Assembly (NCBI GenBank): GCA_963977105.1
Contig: CAXBNI010000005.1
Coordinates: 103,988-167,987, forward strand
Direction: 5' to 3'
DNA length: 64,000 nt
Source: UBA2705 sp963977105
GTDB taxonomy: Bacteria > Pseudomonadota > Alphaproteobacteria > Micavibrionales > Micavibrionaceae
The translations under genes and the position numbers were made by a program. Below, piece after piece: positions 45,168 to 55,254 of this stretch (positions are counted from its first letter, which is position 1; each line of letters starts with the position of its first letter). The notes below the pieces were generated by a model. The model did no database searches. It was not told the DNA's origin and saw nothing but the letters and a program-made list of their open reading frames with translations.

Positions 45168-48100
45168 CTATTCAACGATAAGCATGTCGTTATTATAAAG
45201 AAGATCAGTCGTAACGCCCGTGACGTCATTCAATTGGGCAACATCCGTATAGTTACTGCCATTCGCTGCGCCATCACTATCAACAGCAATAATGGTGTCT
45301 GCGCCGACTTCGCGCAGCGCGACGAAGTTATTAATTACGCCCTGTACGGGGTCGCCATTTATCCAGTTCGTCAGTAAGTCGCTAATATCAAGACTGTCAA
45401 ATTCGCTGATTGAGAAATTATGTATTTCATCAACGTCATTAAAGGCGCTATCGGATTCAAAGACAAACACATCACGACCTTCACCGCCATAAAGATGGTC
45501 TAGGCCATCACCGCCATAAAGCACGTCATCAATTGCGCCCGCCTCACCCGCGAGGTCACCTTGCATTGTGTTGTAACGCGCAGCAATATCTTCTGCTGAC
45601 ACCACATTATTATGTATCGCAAGGTCAGAAATACGGCCTTCAAAAAAGTTGCTTAAGCCAGATCGCCCAGCGCCATCATGGTAAACCGTGTTACCATTCT
45701 GCGCGCCGATACCAATAGCGCCACTATGTGACGACAAGGCCTGCGTAATGATCTCCGTACCAACCAAAGCGCCATTTAAAAACCCTTGCAGCGTACCAGA
45801 AGCCGCATCAAGCACAAGTGCGGCATGATACGTCTCACCGACATTTACGGCGGCACTTAAGTCAAACGGGCCAAAGTCATTTTTGTCCACGGCTTGGAAA
45901 TAGAGCTGCCCTTGGTCAATATAAATAGATATCGCGTTGACGCCGCCACCTTCTTCATACAAAACGTGACGCCCAGATGTAACATCTGCATTAAAGACGA
46001 GCTCAATCGTCCGTGCAGCAACGCTCGTTGTGTTTATCAAGTCACTATTCGGCACAGAAATATAATCATTAACGCCATCAAACTGGATAGATGTCGCGCC
46101 GCCATCATACAGCGCAGCAGCCCCCAGAAGAGCGCCGCCATTCACTATACCGTCAATTGCTGCGCCGCCATTGCCTGTGTTGGCAACCGTGCTACCAGAT
46201 GTCTCGTTTAACCGTAAGTAAACATCTGGGCTATGCGCGGCCACAGCTTGTGCGAAGCCTGCTGCGCTGGAATCCGTTACGCCAGACGGCAGAGCGTCAG
46301 CATAAACAGTATCATCGCCAGCACCGCCTTTTAAAACATTCGCATCAGCGCCGCCATAAAGCAAATCATTGCCGCCATCACCATTTAAAGTATCTGCGCC
46401 CGATGAAGCATACAAAGTATCATCGCCATCGCCGCCATATAGGTTGTCAACGTCATCACCATCGGCGTAAACATCAGCGCTAGTTGATACTGAGTACAAA
46501 TCGCTCGGCGCATTCACATTATTAAACTCAGCCAGAATTTCGTCTGCGGTTAACGCCGTTTCGGCTAAACGTAGCTCATCGAGTTGACCATCAAAATGAA
46601 GGTTATTACGACCGCCATTATAACTGTCAGACTCCGAGCCATCACCAATAACGCCATAACGCGTCTTATCGCTGCCGAGTCCTGCGCCGTTATGCGCATC
46701 ACTCACGCGGCCAACCTCGACGCCATCAACATAAAGGATTTTATCCGCGCCGTCATAGACAGCAGCGATGTGGTGCCACTGCCCGTCATTAATCGCCGGG
46801 CCGGCAGACATATCATCTATGCCGTTATTGCCATCAGAGTTTGTACTAAAGGCAAGCTGACCTGTCTTACCGTCAACATAAACATTGAAAAACTCGCTTC
46901 TATCATAATCTAAGATGCCCCAATTTTGGTTATAGGATGTACCTTGATATGAAGTGTTTACCCATGCTGTGACCGAGACTTGTGGAATATAAGTATTCGC
47001 CTGATAAGCATGGTTCAAAGCCACATACTCAGTATTATTAAATTCTAAACCTTGACCAACAACGCCGTCAATCGCCTCATCAATGCCTGAGAAATTTTGC
47101 AGCGCTTCGCCGTCTGCGCCCGTTGAGGAGCTGTCACTCACCACATTAGAGGCCGCGTAATCATCATCCAAATGCCAAACACCCGCGTAATCATCACCCC
47201 AAGCGGAAGATGTTGTCAGCGTTGCCGTACTATTGCCGTAATAAACATTATAGCTCGTATTATTTTCAGATGAAACATGCCCAACGCCGACATATAAATC
47301 CATGCTGCGACTTGCCACATCGAAATTCACAAGCTCCGTTGCGTAAAGGGTTGTCCCTGCGCTATCCGTAATCAAAATATCACGGCCATCCGCCTGCACG
47401 GTATTCCAAAAATCATCGCCAAAATCATCCCCGGAAACCCGCAACGTGAAATCTGTTAAGTCAGATGATAATGAATCGGCATTAATGCTGATGATCTGTT
47501 TATGCGTCCAGCTTGCGTCGTACCACGCGCCACTTGTCGCGTTAATAATGTCGTTGCCAGCGCCGCCATAAAGGAAGTCATCACCGCCAGCGCCAATAAT
47601 AACATCGTCGCCTTCATCGCCGACAATGGTGTCGCCGCCTGCGCCGCCATCAATGCGGTCATTGCCAAGGCCGCCTGATATTATATCATCGCCAGCTTTA
47701 CCAAGGATAATGTTGTCATTGATCGTACCTAGAAGGATATCAGCATCTTCTGTACCAATAATCACATCGCTGATTATTGCATCTTGTAAGAGCCCTTGTT
47801 GAATATTAACCGTATAGCCGTTAACGCTGAACTGCTCCATCAATATGCCGTTAAGCTCTGTATAGCCGATCAAGTTTGCTATCGGGTCAATGTCTACTAC
47901 GATAACACTATCTAAAAGAGCATCACCTGTAATGCTAATTGTGTTGTTGTTCGCAAGGCCTGCAAGGTCTGAAACATTAAGCGTCAGCGTGTTTGCCGCT
48001 GCGTAGCCTTTGTAATTATCAAGCGCGATTTGCTCAATGCCTGACCCTGACAACTCAGACAAATCAAATGCACCTGCGATATGACCGCCCAAATAAATGA

Positions 48101-50294
48101 CATCATGCCCAGCGCCGCCATGGTACACGTCTTCTGCATCCCAAAAATAAATATCATTACCTGCGCCGCCATGTAAAATATCTATGCCGCCGCCGCCAAT
48201 AATAAAATCATCACCATCGCCTGCATATATTGTATCCGCGCCATCATCAACCGCGATGGCTTTCCAGTCACCGTAGATAATATCATTACCATCACCGCCA
48301 TAAATAACGTCGTCACCGCCCCAGCCAAATAAACGGTCATTGCCAAGCTCGCCTATAAGTGTATTGGCGACTCCATTACCGAGGATACGGTCATCAAAAT
48401 AGGTGCCAATAACATTTTCAATATCATAAAGAAGGTCATTACCCGTGTCGGTATAAGTAATATTTTTGCCTGCAAGGTCAACAACAACGCCGGCATTTTC
48501 TGTTGAATAATCTATCGTGTCTATGCCTGCGCCGCCGAATAATTTATCCGCGCCATCGCCGCCATAAAACACATCATCACCATCACCGCCATACAGCGCA
48601 TCATCGCCATTGCCGCCATAAAGAGTGTCACTTGCCCCACCTATGCCAGAAGCAGTATCGCCATAAATGATGTCGTCGCCGTCTTCACCAAACAACGTAT
48701 CGCCGCCTAAGCCGCCATAGAGAGCATCATGCCCAGCGCCGCCAGTGATAATATTGACATTGGCATCACCAAATATACGGTCATCAAAATCAGACCCTAT
48801 AATATTTTCAATTTCGTAAATTTCGCTGCGCTCGCCATCATCGCCGCGCGCATAATAACGTTCCATTTCAACGGTAACGCCTGTAAGGGCCGCACCTAAA
48901 GAAAGAGTATCGAGACCGCTGCCGCCATAAAGCACATCACGTCCAGCGCTATAAACCAGCGTATCATCGCCATCGCCGCCAAACAGACGGTCACGGCCAG
49001 CCTCACCATTTAGCGTATCATCACCAGCAGAGCCGAATAAAGAATCATCACCATCACCGCCATAAACAGTATCATCGCCGTCTGTCGATTGGTTGGCTTC
49101 GCTATCGCCATAAATAAGATCATTACCTGCGCCGCCATAAACGACGTCATCACCACCGCCGCCGATCAGACGATCATTATCTGCGCCGCCATCTATAATG
49201 TCTGCGCCGCCTTGACCAAGGACAGTGTCATCGCCAGCACCAGCATTGATTGTATCTGCGCCATCTTCGTTAGATTGCACTTTCAAGTCACCATAAACAA
49301 AATCATCGCCATCGCCGCTATTGATAATATCATTACCTAAATGACCAAATATTTTGTCGTCACCTGCGCCGCCTTCAATCACATTATCATCTCGGCTGCC
49401 AGTAATCGTATCGGCAAAATCTGAGCCTATAACATTTTCAATGCTGCTTAACGTATCACGGGCGCCTGTCGCATCGGTGCCGTCTTGCGTGTTAATATTC
49501 GCAATAATTTTAGATGTTTGATTCGCGTAACTAATTGTATCTATGCCGCTGCCGCCATATATTTTATCCGCGCCTGCATCCATATATATTAAATCATCGC
49601 CGCCGCCAGCATAAACAATGTCTTTGCCCGCACCTGCATATATAGTGTCTGCGCCGTCATTAGCGCCTTCTCTTTTGGCATCGCCATAGATGATGTCGTT
49701 ATCAGCGCCGCCATAGATCACATCGTCACCAACCATGCCGTAAAGCTTATTGTTGCCCGCGCCGCCATCAATGACATTATTCACATCACTGGCAATAATC
49801 ACGTCGCCAAACATTGACCCTGTGATGTTTTCTATATTGACAAGGCTGTCGCGCCCGCCAAACCCATCATTCAATACGCGTGCGTTTTCGACAGTTACCG
49901 CCTGCGTTGCAGAGGCAAAAGAAATAGTATCAATGCCTGCGCCGCCATCATAAGCGTTAAAGGCAAGGCTGCTGAGGAAAATATCATTGCCGACGCTGCC
50001 CGCAGCAGCCGTATTTTGGCTAGACACGTCAGGCAGCACATTCACCTGTGCGTTTTGTATTTCTTGGATCATTGCTGAAGATGTTTGATACACCTCATAA
50101 GAAAAATTATCCGCACCACTAAAGCTGCTCGGCGGCGTATAGGTAAAGTCACCATTAGACTGAATGTCTAAAGTCCCACCTTGCATTGTTGTGAACAGGC
50201 CAGCGCCAGTATTATAAAGCGATGAACTATATCCCAACTCGTCAAGCAAATTGCCTGTAATGGTTTCACCTTCTACGGTGCCTAAAATAAACAT
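45168..50294 (-). CDS. RTX/LamG adhesin-like type I secretion substrate
   Basis: 1708 residues without an N-terminal signal peptide. A short Ig/cadherin-like unit (about 25-70, FTYTPPSSFSGADNFSYEV) comes first. Long arrays of calcium-binding RTX nonapeptides (GGxGxDxxx) follow at about 115-920. Next are a DUF2341-like domain (about 925-1030), a LamG/concanavalin-like domain (1035-1260), a short RTX block (1280-1330), a second LamG (1355-1575) and a C-terminal RTX-plus-secretion signal (1595-1708, ending NDMLIVE). Such proteins leave by type I secretion, fold in calcium outside the cell, and act in attachment or binding of sugars and proteins. No type I exporter genes are in the window. Confidence 0.9.
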   Translation of the reverse strand: MFILGTVEGETITGNLLDELGYSSSLYNTGAGLFTTMQGGTLDIQSNGDFTYTPPSSFSGADNFSYEVYQTSSAMIQEIQNAQVNVLPDVSSQNTAAAGSVGNDIFLSSLAFNAYDGGAGIDTISFASATQAVTVENARVLNDGFGGRDSLVNIENITGSMFGDVIIASDVNNVIDGGAGNNKLYGMVGDDVIYGGADNDIIYGDAKREGANDGADTIYAGAGKDIVYAGGGDDLIYMDAGADKIYGGSGIDTISYANQTSKIIANINTQDGTDATGARDTLSSIENVIGSDFADTITGSRDDNVIEGGAGDDKIFGHLGNDIINSGDGDDFVYGDLKVQSNEDGADTINAGAGDDTVLGQGGADIIDGGADNDRLIGGGGDDVVYGGAGNDLIYGDSEANQSTDGDDTVYGGDGDDSLFGSAGDDTLNGEAGRDRLFGGDGDDTLVYSAGRDVLYGGSGLDTLSLGAALTGVTVEMERYYARGDDGERSEIYEIENIIGSDFDDRIFGDANVNIITGGAGHDALYGGLGGDTLFGEDGDDIIYGDTASGIGGASDTLYGGNGDDALYGGDGDDVFYGGDGADKLFGGAGIDTIDYSTENAGVVVDLAGKNITYTDTGNDLLYDIENVIGTYFDDRILGNGVANTLIGELGNDRLFGWGGDDVIYGGDGNDIIYGDWKAIAVDDGADTIYAGDGDDFIIGGGGIDILHGGAGNDIYFWDAEDVYHGGAGHDVIYLGGHIAGAFDLSELSGSGIEQIALDNYKGYAAANTLTLNVSDLAGLANNNTISITGDALLDSVIVVDIDPIANLIGYTELNGILMEQFSVNGYTVNIQQGLLQDAIISDVIIGTEDADILLGTINDNIILGKAGDDIISGGLGNDRIDGGAGGDTIVGDEGDDVIIGAGGDDFLYGGAGNDIINATSGAWYDASWTHKQIISINADSLSSDLTDFTLRVSGDDFGDDFWNTVQADGRDILITDSAGTTLYATELVNFDVASRSMDLYVGVGHVSSENNTSYNVYYGNSTATLTTSSAWGDDYAGVWHLDDDYAASNVVSDSSSTGADGEALQNFSGIDEAIDGVVGQGLEFNNTEYVALNHAYQANTYIPQVSVTAWVNTSYQGTSYNQNWGILDYDRSEFFNVYVDGKTGQLAFSTNSDGNNGIDDMSAGPAINDGQWHHIAAVYDGADKILYVDGVEVGRVSDAHNGAGLGSDKTRYGVIGDGSESDSYNGGRNNLHFDGQLDELRLAETALTADEILAEFNNVNAPSDLYSVSTSADVYADGDDVDNLYGGDGDDTLYASSGADTLNGDGGNDLLYGGADANVLKGGAGDDTVYADALPSGVTDSSAAGFAQAVAAHSPDVYLRLNETSGSTVANTGNGGAAIDGIVNGGALLGAAALYDGGATSIQFDGVNDYISVPNSDLINTTSVAARTIELVFNADVTSGRHVLYEEGGGVNAISIYIDQGQLYFQAVDKNDFGPFDLSAAVNVGETYHAALVLDAASGTLQGFLNGALVGTEIITQALSSHSGAIGIGAQNGNTVYHDGAGRSGLSNFFEGRISDLAIHNNVVSAEDIAARYNTMQGDLAGEAGAIDDVLYGGDGLDHLYGGEGRDVFVFESDSAFNDVDEIHNFSISEFDSLDISDLLTNWINGDPVQGVINNFVALREVGADTIIAVDSDGAANGSNYTDVAQLNDVTGVTTDLLYNNDMLIVE

Positions 50295-50555
50295 ATGCTC
50301 TTTTTAGCTTTCTCTTATCCTGCAATTGATTTTCCGCGTTATTAATTAACAAAACCTTAAGACTATACTAAGGATAGCAAAATATTTTTCCTGACTTAAC
50401 ATATTGTTTTTATTTGGTGATATTGGCTTCAGAACACACAGCAAACCCAAAGAATAAGCTTGTCCAGAATCTGTACGTGTGAATGTTTACGGGAGGGCTC
50501 CCAAGACGATTATAAAAGAAAAACACCCCAGAGTATAGGGCGCGTAGCAATAGCT

Positions 50556-51065
50556 TTATATAAACGGATCATAAGCCCATTGTAATAAAGCCTGTCTTTG
50601 TCGTGGACGGCAAAGAATGTTGCCAACGTCACAATTTGCTCTAACCTGCCCCGCATGGCGGGCAAATGCTTTCCAACGTTTAATTTGGTGAGCGTCAATC
50701 TCACCGCAGCGCCGCCCTTGGTAATAGCGGCAATACCATTGGAACCAGCCTCGCGGATCTTCGCCGACAATCCATTCTTTTTGTCGCCACACGCTTAATG
50801 GCTGACGGCTCTTAATGCCAAAATAGTTAAGTGATGCGTCAGGCACATCACTTAATTTCGCGTTTTCAAACCATGATGCAGGGAACTCTGCACGGCAATC
50901 ATTCATGTATTTCCCTTCAAAAACGCCATGCTCTAACATTTCTTGCGGCGTTAAATAGGGCTTAAATGCAGGGTCAAAATCCTGCCCCGCAGGAACACAA
51001 ATCTTATAACGATAATCACGCTGCATTTTATCATGCACATCAATCCATTCACCGACTTCAAACAT
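50556..51065 (-). CDS. Conserved hypothetical protein, 169 aa
   Basis: Soluble protein of 169 residues with a conserved C-terminal half: WFQWYCRYYQGRR (about 107-119), QIKRWKAFARH (127-137), and CDVGNILCRPRQRQALLQW near the end. I recall this pattern from uncharacterised proteins present in many bacteria and in plants, but no activity is established to my knowledge. It starts 18 bp after the ABC permease stop on the same strand, so it is probably co-transcribed with the exporter genes. Confidence 0.75.
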   Translation of the reverse strand: MFEVGEWIDVHDKMQRDYRYKICVPAGQDFDPAFKPYLTPQEMLEHGVFEGKYMNDCRAEFPASWFENAKLSDVPDASLNYFGIKSRQPLSVWRQKEWIVGEDPRGWFQWYCRYYQGRRCGEIDAHQIKRWKAFARHAGQVRANCDVGNILCRPRQRQALLQWAYDPFI

Positions 51066-51083
51066 AATTCGTCCTTACTTCAT

Positions 51084-51845
51084 TTAGTTTTTAAGGCGGT
51101 AACCCGTTTTAAATATCCATGCAATCAAAGCAATGCACAACGCTAAAAACGTACAAATCATCGTGACGCTTACGCCAAGGCTTACATCTGAATGCTCATA
51201 AAAGCTCCAGCGGAAGCCGCTCACCAGATACACAACAGGGTTCAGCATAGATATTTTCTGCCAAAGCTCTGGCAGCATCGTGATCGAATAAAAGCTACCG
51301 CCAAGAAAGGTCAGCGGCGTAATCACCAAAAGCGGAATCAGTTGTAACTTTTCAAAGCCATCTGCCCAAATCCCAATAATAAAGCCAAGCAAGCTAAATG
51401 TCAGGCAGGTCATGACCAAGAAAAACACCATCCAAAACGGATGCGCGACTTCAAGCGGAACAAAGAACCCTGCTGTGGTTAGGACAATCAGCGCAATGAT
51501 GATAGCTTTGCTCGCCGCCGCGCCAACATAACCAATAGCCACTTCTGCAAATGATAGTGGCGCAGATAATATTTCATAGATTGTGCCCGAAAAACGCGGA
51601 AAGTATATGCCAAAAGACGCATTTGATACGCTTTGCGCCAATACAGTCAGCATCACCAAACCAGGGACAATAAACGCGCCATAGCTAATGCCGTCAACGT
51701 CTGCAATACGTGAGCCTATTGCGGAGCCAAAAACAATAAAATATAATATAGTCGATATAACAGGTGACGCAATGCTTTGACCAATTGTGCGCAAAGTACG
51801 TGACATTTCATATTTATAAATTGCGCCTATTCCACGATAATTCAT
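51084..51845 (-). CDS. ABC-2 type exporter permease
   Basis: 253 residues with six hydrophobic helices typical of ABC-2 permeases of the DrrB/NodJ kind. The family loop LGGSFYSITMLPELWQKISMLNP is around 184-207, read here in two parts (LGGSFYSI and LPELWQKI). Together with the ATPase encoded just upstream it forms an inner-membrane exporter for a lipid-like, polysaccharide or drug substrate. Its ATG overlaps the ATPase stop (ATGA). The substrate is unknown. Confidence 0.88.
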   Translation of the reverse strand: MNYRGIGAIYKYEMSRTLRTIGQSIASPVISTILYFIVFGSAIGSRIADVDGISYGAFIVPGLVMLTVLAQSVSNASFGIYFPRFSGTIYEILSAPLSFAEVAIGYVGAAASKAIIIALIVLTTAGFFVPLEVAHPFWMVFFLVMTCLTFSLLGFIIGIWADGFEKLQLIPLLVITPLTFLGGSFYSITMLPELWQKISMLNPVVYLVSGFRWSFYEHSDVSLGVSVTMICTFLALCIALIAWIFKTGYRLKN

Positions 51846-52765
51846 TCTTCACCTACCAATTGTACAAAAATTTCTTCTAAAGAGCTTTGACGTGCTTCAA
51901 GATCTTTACAGCGTATCGACACATCTTTTAGGCTATCTAATAAATCGGCAACGCCGTTATTTTCGCGGGCGGGGTCATATGTGTATTTCACACGCATTCC
52001 ATCATCAGATAACTGTAAGTTAAACGCAGCTAATGGCTCTGGTATGCCCTTAAGAGGTTCATATAAATCCAGAACCAGTTCTTTTTTACCAAGCTTCTTC
52101 ATCAAGACCTTTTTATCTTCGGTAAGGGTCAGTTTTCCCTTATTAATGATGCCAATACGGTCCGCCATTTCTTCGGCTTCCTCAATATAGTGGGTCGTCA
52201 AAATGATTGTGACCCCAGTCTCACGCAGGGCACGCACCTGTTTCCACATTGATTTACGCAGTTCAACATCAACGCCTGCTGTTGGTTCATCTAGAAACAA
52301 TATTTTCGGTTCATGCGACAGCGCCTTCGCAATCATGACGCGGCGTTTCATACCACCCGATAACATACGTATCTGTGAGTCTTTCTTATCCCATAACGAC
52401 AGATTTTTTAATAACTGTTCAATATATTCACGATCAGCCGCTTTACCAAACAGGCCGCGGGTGAAGCTCACCGCATTCCAGACTGTTTCAAACGAATCTG
52501 TGCTTATCTCTTGCGGGACTAGGCCTATCGCTGAACGTGCCGCGCGATACTCTTTTTGATTATCATGGCCAAAGACATCAACGCGACCTGTGCTGCTGTT
52601 TACGATGCCGCAGATGATACTAATTAACGTCGTCTTACCTGCGCCATTCGGCCCAAGCAAAGCGAAAATTTCACCGCGCTGCACATCTAAATTAATGTCA
52701 TCCAAGGCTTTAAAGCCATTTTTATATGATTTGCTGAGCCCTTGTACAGAGATTGCTAACGTCAT
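51842..52765 (-). CDS. ABC transporter ATP-binding protein
   Basis: 307 residues from ATG 52765, chosen because AGGAAAT precedes it and the conserved domain starts at once (ISVQGLSKSYKNG). Walker A is LLGPNGAGKTTL, the signature is LSGGMKRR, and Walker B is ILFLDEPTAGVD with the H-loop in LTTHYIEEAEE. A C-terminal extension of about 90 residues is usual for drug/polysaccharide ABC-2 exporters. It powers the permease encoded by the overlapping gene downstream. Confidence 0.92.
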   Translation of the reverse strand: MTLAISVQGLSKSYKNGFKALDDINLDVQRGEIFALLGPNGAGKTTLISIICGIVNSSTGRVDVFGHDNQKEYRAARSAIGLVPQEISTDSFETVWNAVSFTRGLFGKAADREYIEQLLKNLSLWDKKDSQIRMLSGGMKRRVMIAKALSHEPKILFLDEPTAGVDVELRKSMWKQVRALRETGVTIILTTHYIEEAEEMADRIGIINKGKLTLTEDKKVLMKKLGKKELVLDLYEPLKGIPEPLAAFNLQLSDDGMRVKYTYDPARENNGVADLLDSLKDVSIRCKDLEARQSSLEEIFVQLVGEE

Positions 52766-53021
52766 TATATTTCCTAAAACTATACTCTTCATTATAATTA
52801 TTCTGTAACTCTGTGTGACCATAACCTACCCGCATCAAAGGTCAAGCATCATCACACGTGCGATGAAAATGAGGTCAGCACATTTCTGTTTAAGGGCTGA
52901 TCCCCTTGAAACAAATATAGAATTAAATACATAACGTTAATCTTATATGAAGGGTTTACAGTATAATATAGTCGCGTACACTGAGATTAAGATTTTAAAC
53001 AAATTTTTAAAGGCATTATTA

Positions 53022-53381
53022 ATGAAATTACTTCTTACGGCCCTCTGCTTTATATTATTTTCTCAAACAGCACACGCCCAAACAGCCCAAACAAAATTTG
53101 CCATGGTCGGCATCGGCGCGATTACGTGCCACCAATGGAACACCACAGAAAAAGATGATTTTATACGCGGCACTGTGGTGCAATGGGTGTATGGTTATTT
53201 TTCTGCGTTAAATAAAGTTCGCGCGAAAAAAGGGCACCGACAATATAACTTAAGACGCCTAACCACCAACAATGTCTTAGAAGCCATTGAGGAGTTTTGC
53301 CCATATTATCCCGATTATTTACTCAGCTATGCTGCCGATAGCATGATTGGTAATAAAATCCGTGTAGAAGAGCGCCGATAA
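53022..53381 (+). CDS. Small periplasmic protein, HdeA-like pattern
   Basis: 119 residues from ATG 53022, where MKLLLTALCFILFSQTAHA is a clear signal peptide and AAAGG lies 8-9 nt upstream. The open frame extends to 52947 without support. The mature part has one Cys in ITCHQW, then QWVYGYFSALN and IEEFCPYYPDYLLSYAAD. This is the Cys...qWvlGflsgxN...FCxxxP pattern of small alphaproteobacterial periplasmic proteins often annotated as HdeA/HdeB-like. The two cysteines probably form a disulfide. Function is unproven. Confidence 0.7.
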   Translation: MKLLLTALCFILFSQTAHAQTAQTKFAMVGIGAITCHQWNTTEKDDFIRGTVVQWVYGYFSALNKVRAKKGHRQYNLRRLTTNNVLEAIEEFCPYYPDYLLSYAADSMIGNKIRVEERR

Positions 53382-53531
53382 CCACCATTAAAGCGACCGT
53401 CCCCCTCTCCTCTGAGCATTATAAATGCCATATTTGTGCAGAGCAAAATAGTTTCTATCTTGATTTTGCTTTCCCTTGTGCTATTGCTATTCAAATAAAA
53501 ATAAAAACAAGCACATGGGGAAACTATAATT

Positions 53532-55205
53532 ATGCAAAACAATGCTTTAGCATTGCCAATAGGCACGCAAGACTCTTACTCAGCGCATCAAAATATATGG
53601 CAAAAGAACTACCCTTCCGGTCTCAACTGGAACAGCCCTATTGACTGCGCCCCCATTCATACAATCCTTGATACGTCTGTACAAAAATTTGCAGACCGCC
53701 CTGCTATTACCTTTGCAGGCATTGAACTTGACTACGCCGCGCTTGGCGCTTTGGTTGACAAAATCGCCGCTGGCCTACAAAAAATTGGCATTGGCAAAGG
53801 CATTAAAGTCGGCCTGTTCATGCCAAACACCCATTACAGTGTTGCATTTTATTATGGTGTGTTAAAAGCAGGCGGCACAGTTGTAAATTACAACCCGCTT
53901 TACGTTGAACGCGAACTTGAATTTCAAATCGAAGATAGTGAAACAGATTATCTCGTCACCCTTGATGCCGCGTCCTTATTTGAAAAAGCAAATAAGGTGC
54001 TTTCAACAACGCGCATGAAAGGCCTGATCATCTGCCCAAGCGGTGCAGGCGCAGCTGAAATACCCTCAGCCCCACCTTACTTACATTATAAAGACATTAT
54101 TGATAACACAGGTGAAGTCGCCCCTGTGAGCATTGATCCAAAACAAGATATTGCTGTCCTTCAATATACAGGCGGCACAACGGGCGTCCCTAAAGGCGCA
54201 ATGCTGACCCATGAAAACCTTTACGCCAATGCAATGCAAATGGCGTACTGGCACAGCCCTGTGGCGATAGAAGGCCAAGAAAGCATTATAGGCGCTATCC
54301 CATTATTCCACGTTTTTTCAATGACCGTTGTTATGAACATGGCTTTAAAGCTCGGCATGGAGATTATCCTCGTCTCTAAATTTGACCCTGTAGAATTCAT
54401 CCAATTACTAAAAGACAAAAAACCAACATTCTTCCCTGCTGTGCCGACAATCTATAACGCGATTGCTACCCACCCTGCAGGCGAAGGGCTTGACCTTTCA
54501 TTCGTCAAATTCTGCATTTCAGGCGGCGCCCCGCTACCAGAAGGTATCAAAAACGCATTTGAAAACCGCACAGGCGCACGCCTTGGTGAAGGTTACGGCC
54601 TAACCGAAGCATCGCCCGTTGTGACATGTAATCCTGTCAAAGGCAAAAGCAAGCTTGGTTCAATCGGCCTGCCTATCCCTGCGACCAACCTTGAAATCAT
54701 CAATATGGAAGACGGTATCACGCCGCTTGGCATTGGCGAAAAAGGCGAAGTTTGCCTTTCTGGGCCGCAAGTAATGAAGGGCTATTTCAACAAGCCAGAA
54801 GCCACCGCAGAAGTCATTAAAAATGGCCGCCTGCATACAGGCGACGTGGGTTATATGGATAGCGAAGGCTACGTCCACCTCGTCGACCGCATAAAAGATG
54901 TGATTTTAGTACGCGGCTATAATGTCTACCCAACGCAGATTGAAGGCGCAATATCGCTGCATGACGCGGTTGGCGAATGCATGGTTGCCGGCGTAGCAGA
55001 CGAGGAACGCGGTGAAACCGTTTGGGCATGGATATTCCCCAAAGACGGTAAAACACTCAGCGCGGATGAAATGAAAGCCTTTTTAAAGGATAAAATTTCG
55101 CCAATCGAAATGCCGCGTAAATTTATTATGCGTGATACGCCGCTGCCAAAAACAGCCGTCGGTAAATTATCACGTAAATTGCTGCGCGAAGAAGCAGGCA
55201 TCTAA
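53532..55205 (+). CDS. Long-chain acyl-CoA synthetase, FadD-like
   Basis: 557-residue adenylate-forming enzyme that activates fatty acids with ATP and CoA. The P-loop YTGGTTGVPKG is at 212-222, followed by GEGYGLTEASPVV near 354-366, TGDVGYMDSEGYVHLVDRIKD as the hinge region, GYNVYPTQIE, and the C-terminal PKTAVGKLSRK that carries the catalytic lysine. Length and motifs match FadD rather than acetyl-CoA synthetase. It is followed 49 bp later by a GNAT-like gene. GGGGA is a good ribosome site. Confidence 0.92.
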   Translation: MQNNALALPIGTQDSYSAHQNIWQKNYPSGLNWNSPIDCAPIHTILDTSVQKFADRPAITFAGIELDYAALGALVDKIAAGLQKIGIGKGIKVGLFMPNTHYSVAFYYGVLKAGGTVVNYNPLYVERELEFQIEDSETDYLVTLDAASLFEKANKVLSTTRMKGLIICPSGAGAAEIPSAPPYLHYKDIIDNTGEVAPVSIDPKQDIAVLQYTGGTTGVPKGAMLTHENLYANAMQMAYWHSPVAIEGQESIIGAIPLFHVFSMTVVMNMALKLGMEIILVSKFDPVEFIQLLKDKKPTFFPAVPTIYNAIATHPAGEGLDLSFVKFCISGGAPLPEGIKNAFENRTGARLGEGYGLTEASPVVTCNPVKGKSKLGSIGLPIPATNLEIINMEDGITPLGIGEKGEVCLSGPQVMKGYFNKPEATAEVIKNGRLHTGDVGYMDSEGYVHLVDRIKDVILVRGYNVYPTQIEGAISLHDAVGECMVAGVADEERGETVWAWIFPKDGKTLSADEMKAFLKDKISPIEMPRKFIMRDTPLPKTAVGKLSRKLLREEAGI

Positions 55206-55254
55206 TAACACCTCTACATATAAAAATAAAAAATAGAACAGCTGGAGAAACCTT

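Noticed and set aside
46091..46483. 130-codon plus-strand frame rich in His and Arg
   Set aside because: It is antisense to the LamG and RTX part of the secreted protein; its composition is a by-product of the RTX Asp/Gly codons.
48500..49900. Repeated DNA suggesting a CRISPR or satellite array
   Set aside because: The period corresponds to RTX nonapeptide codons of the secreted protein; the reading frame is open throughout.
50510..50770. 86-codon minus-strand frame
   Set aside because: It overlaps the conserved C-terminal half of the 169-residue protein in another frame, and that protein's motifs are clearly maintained.
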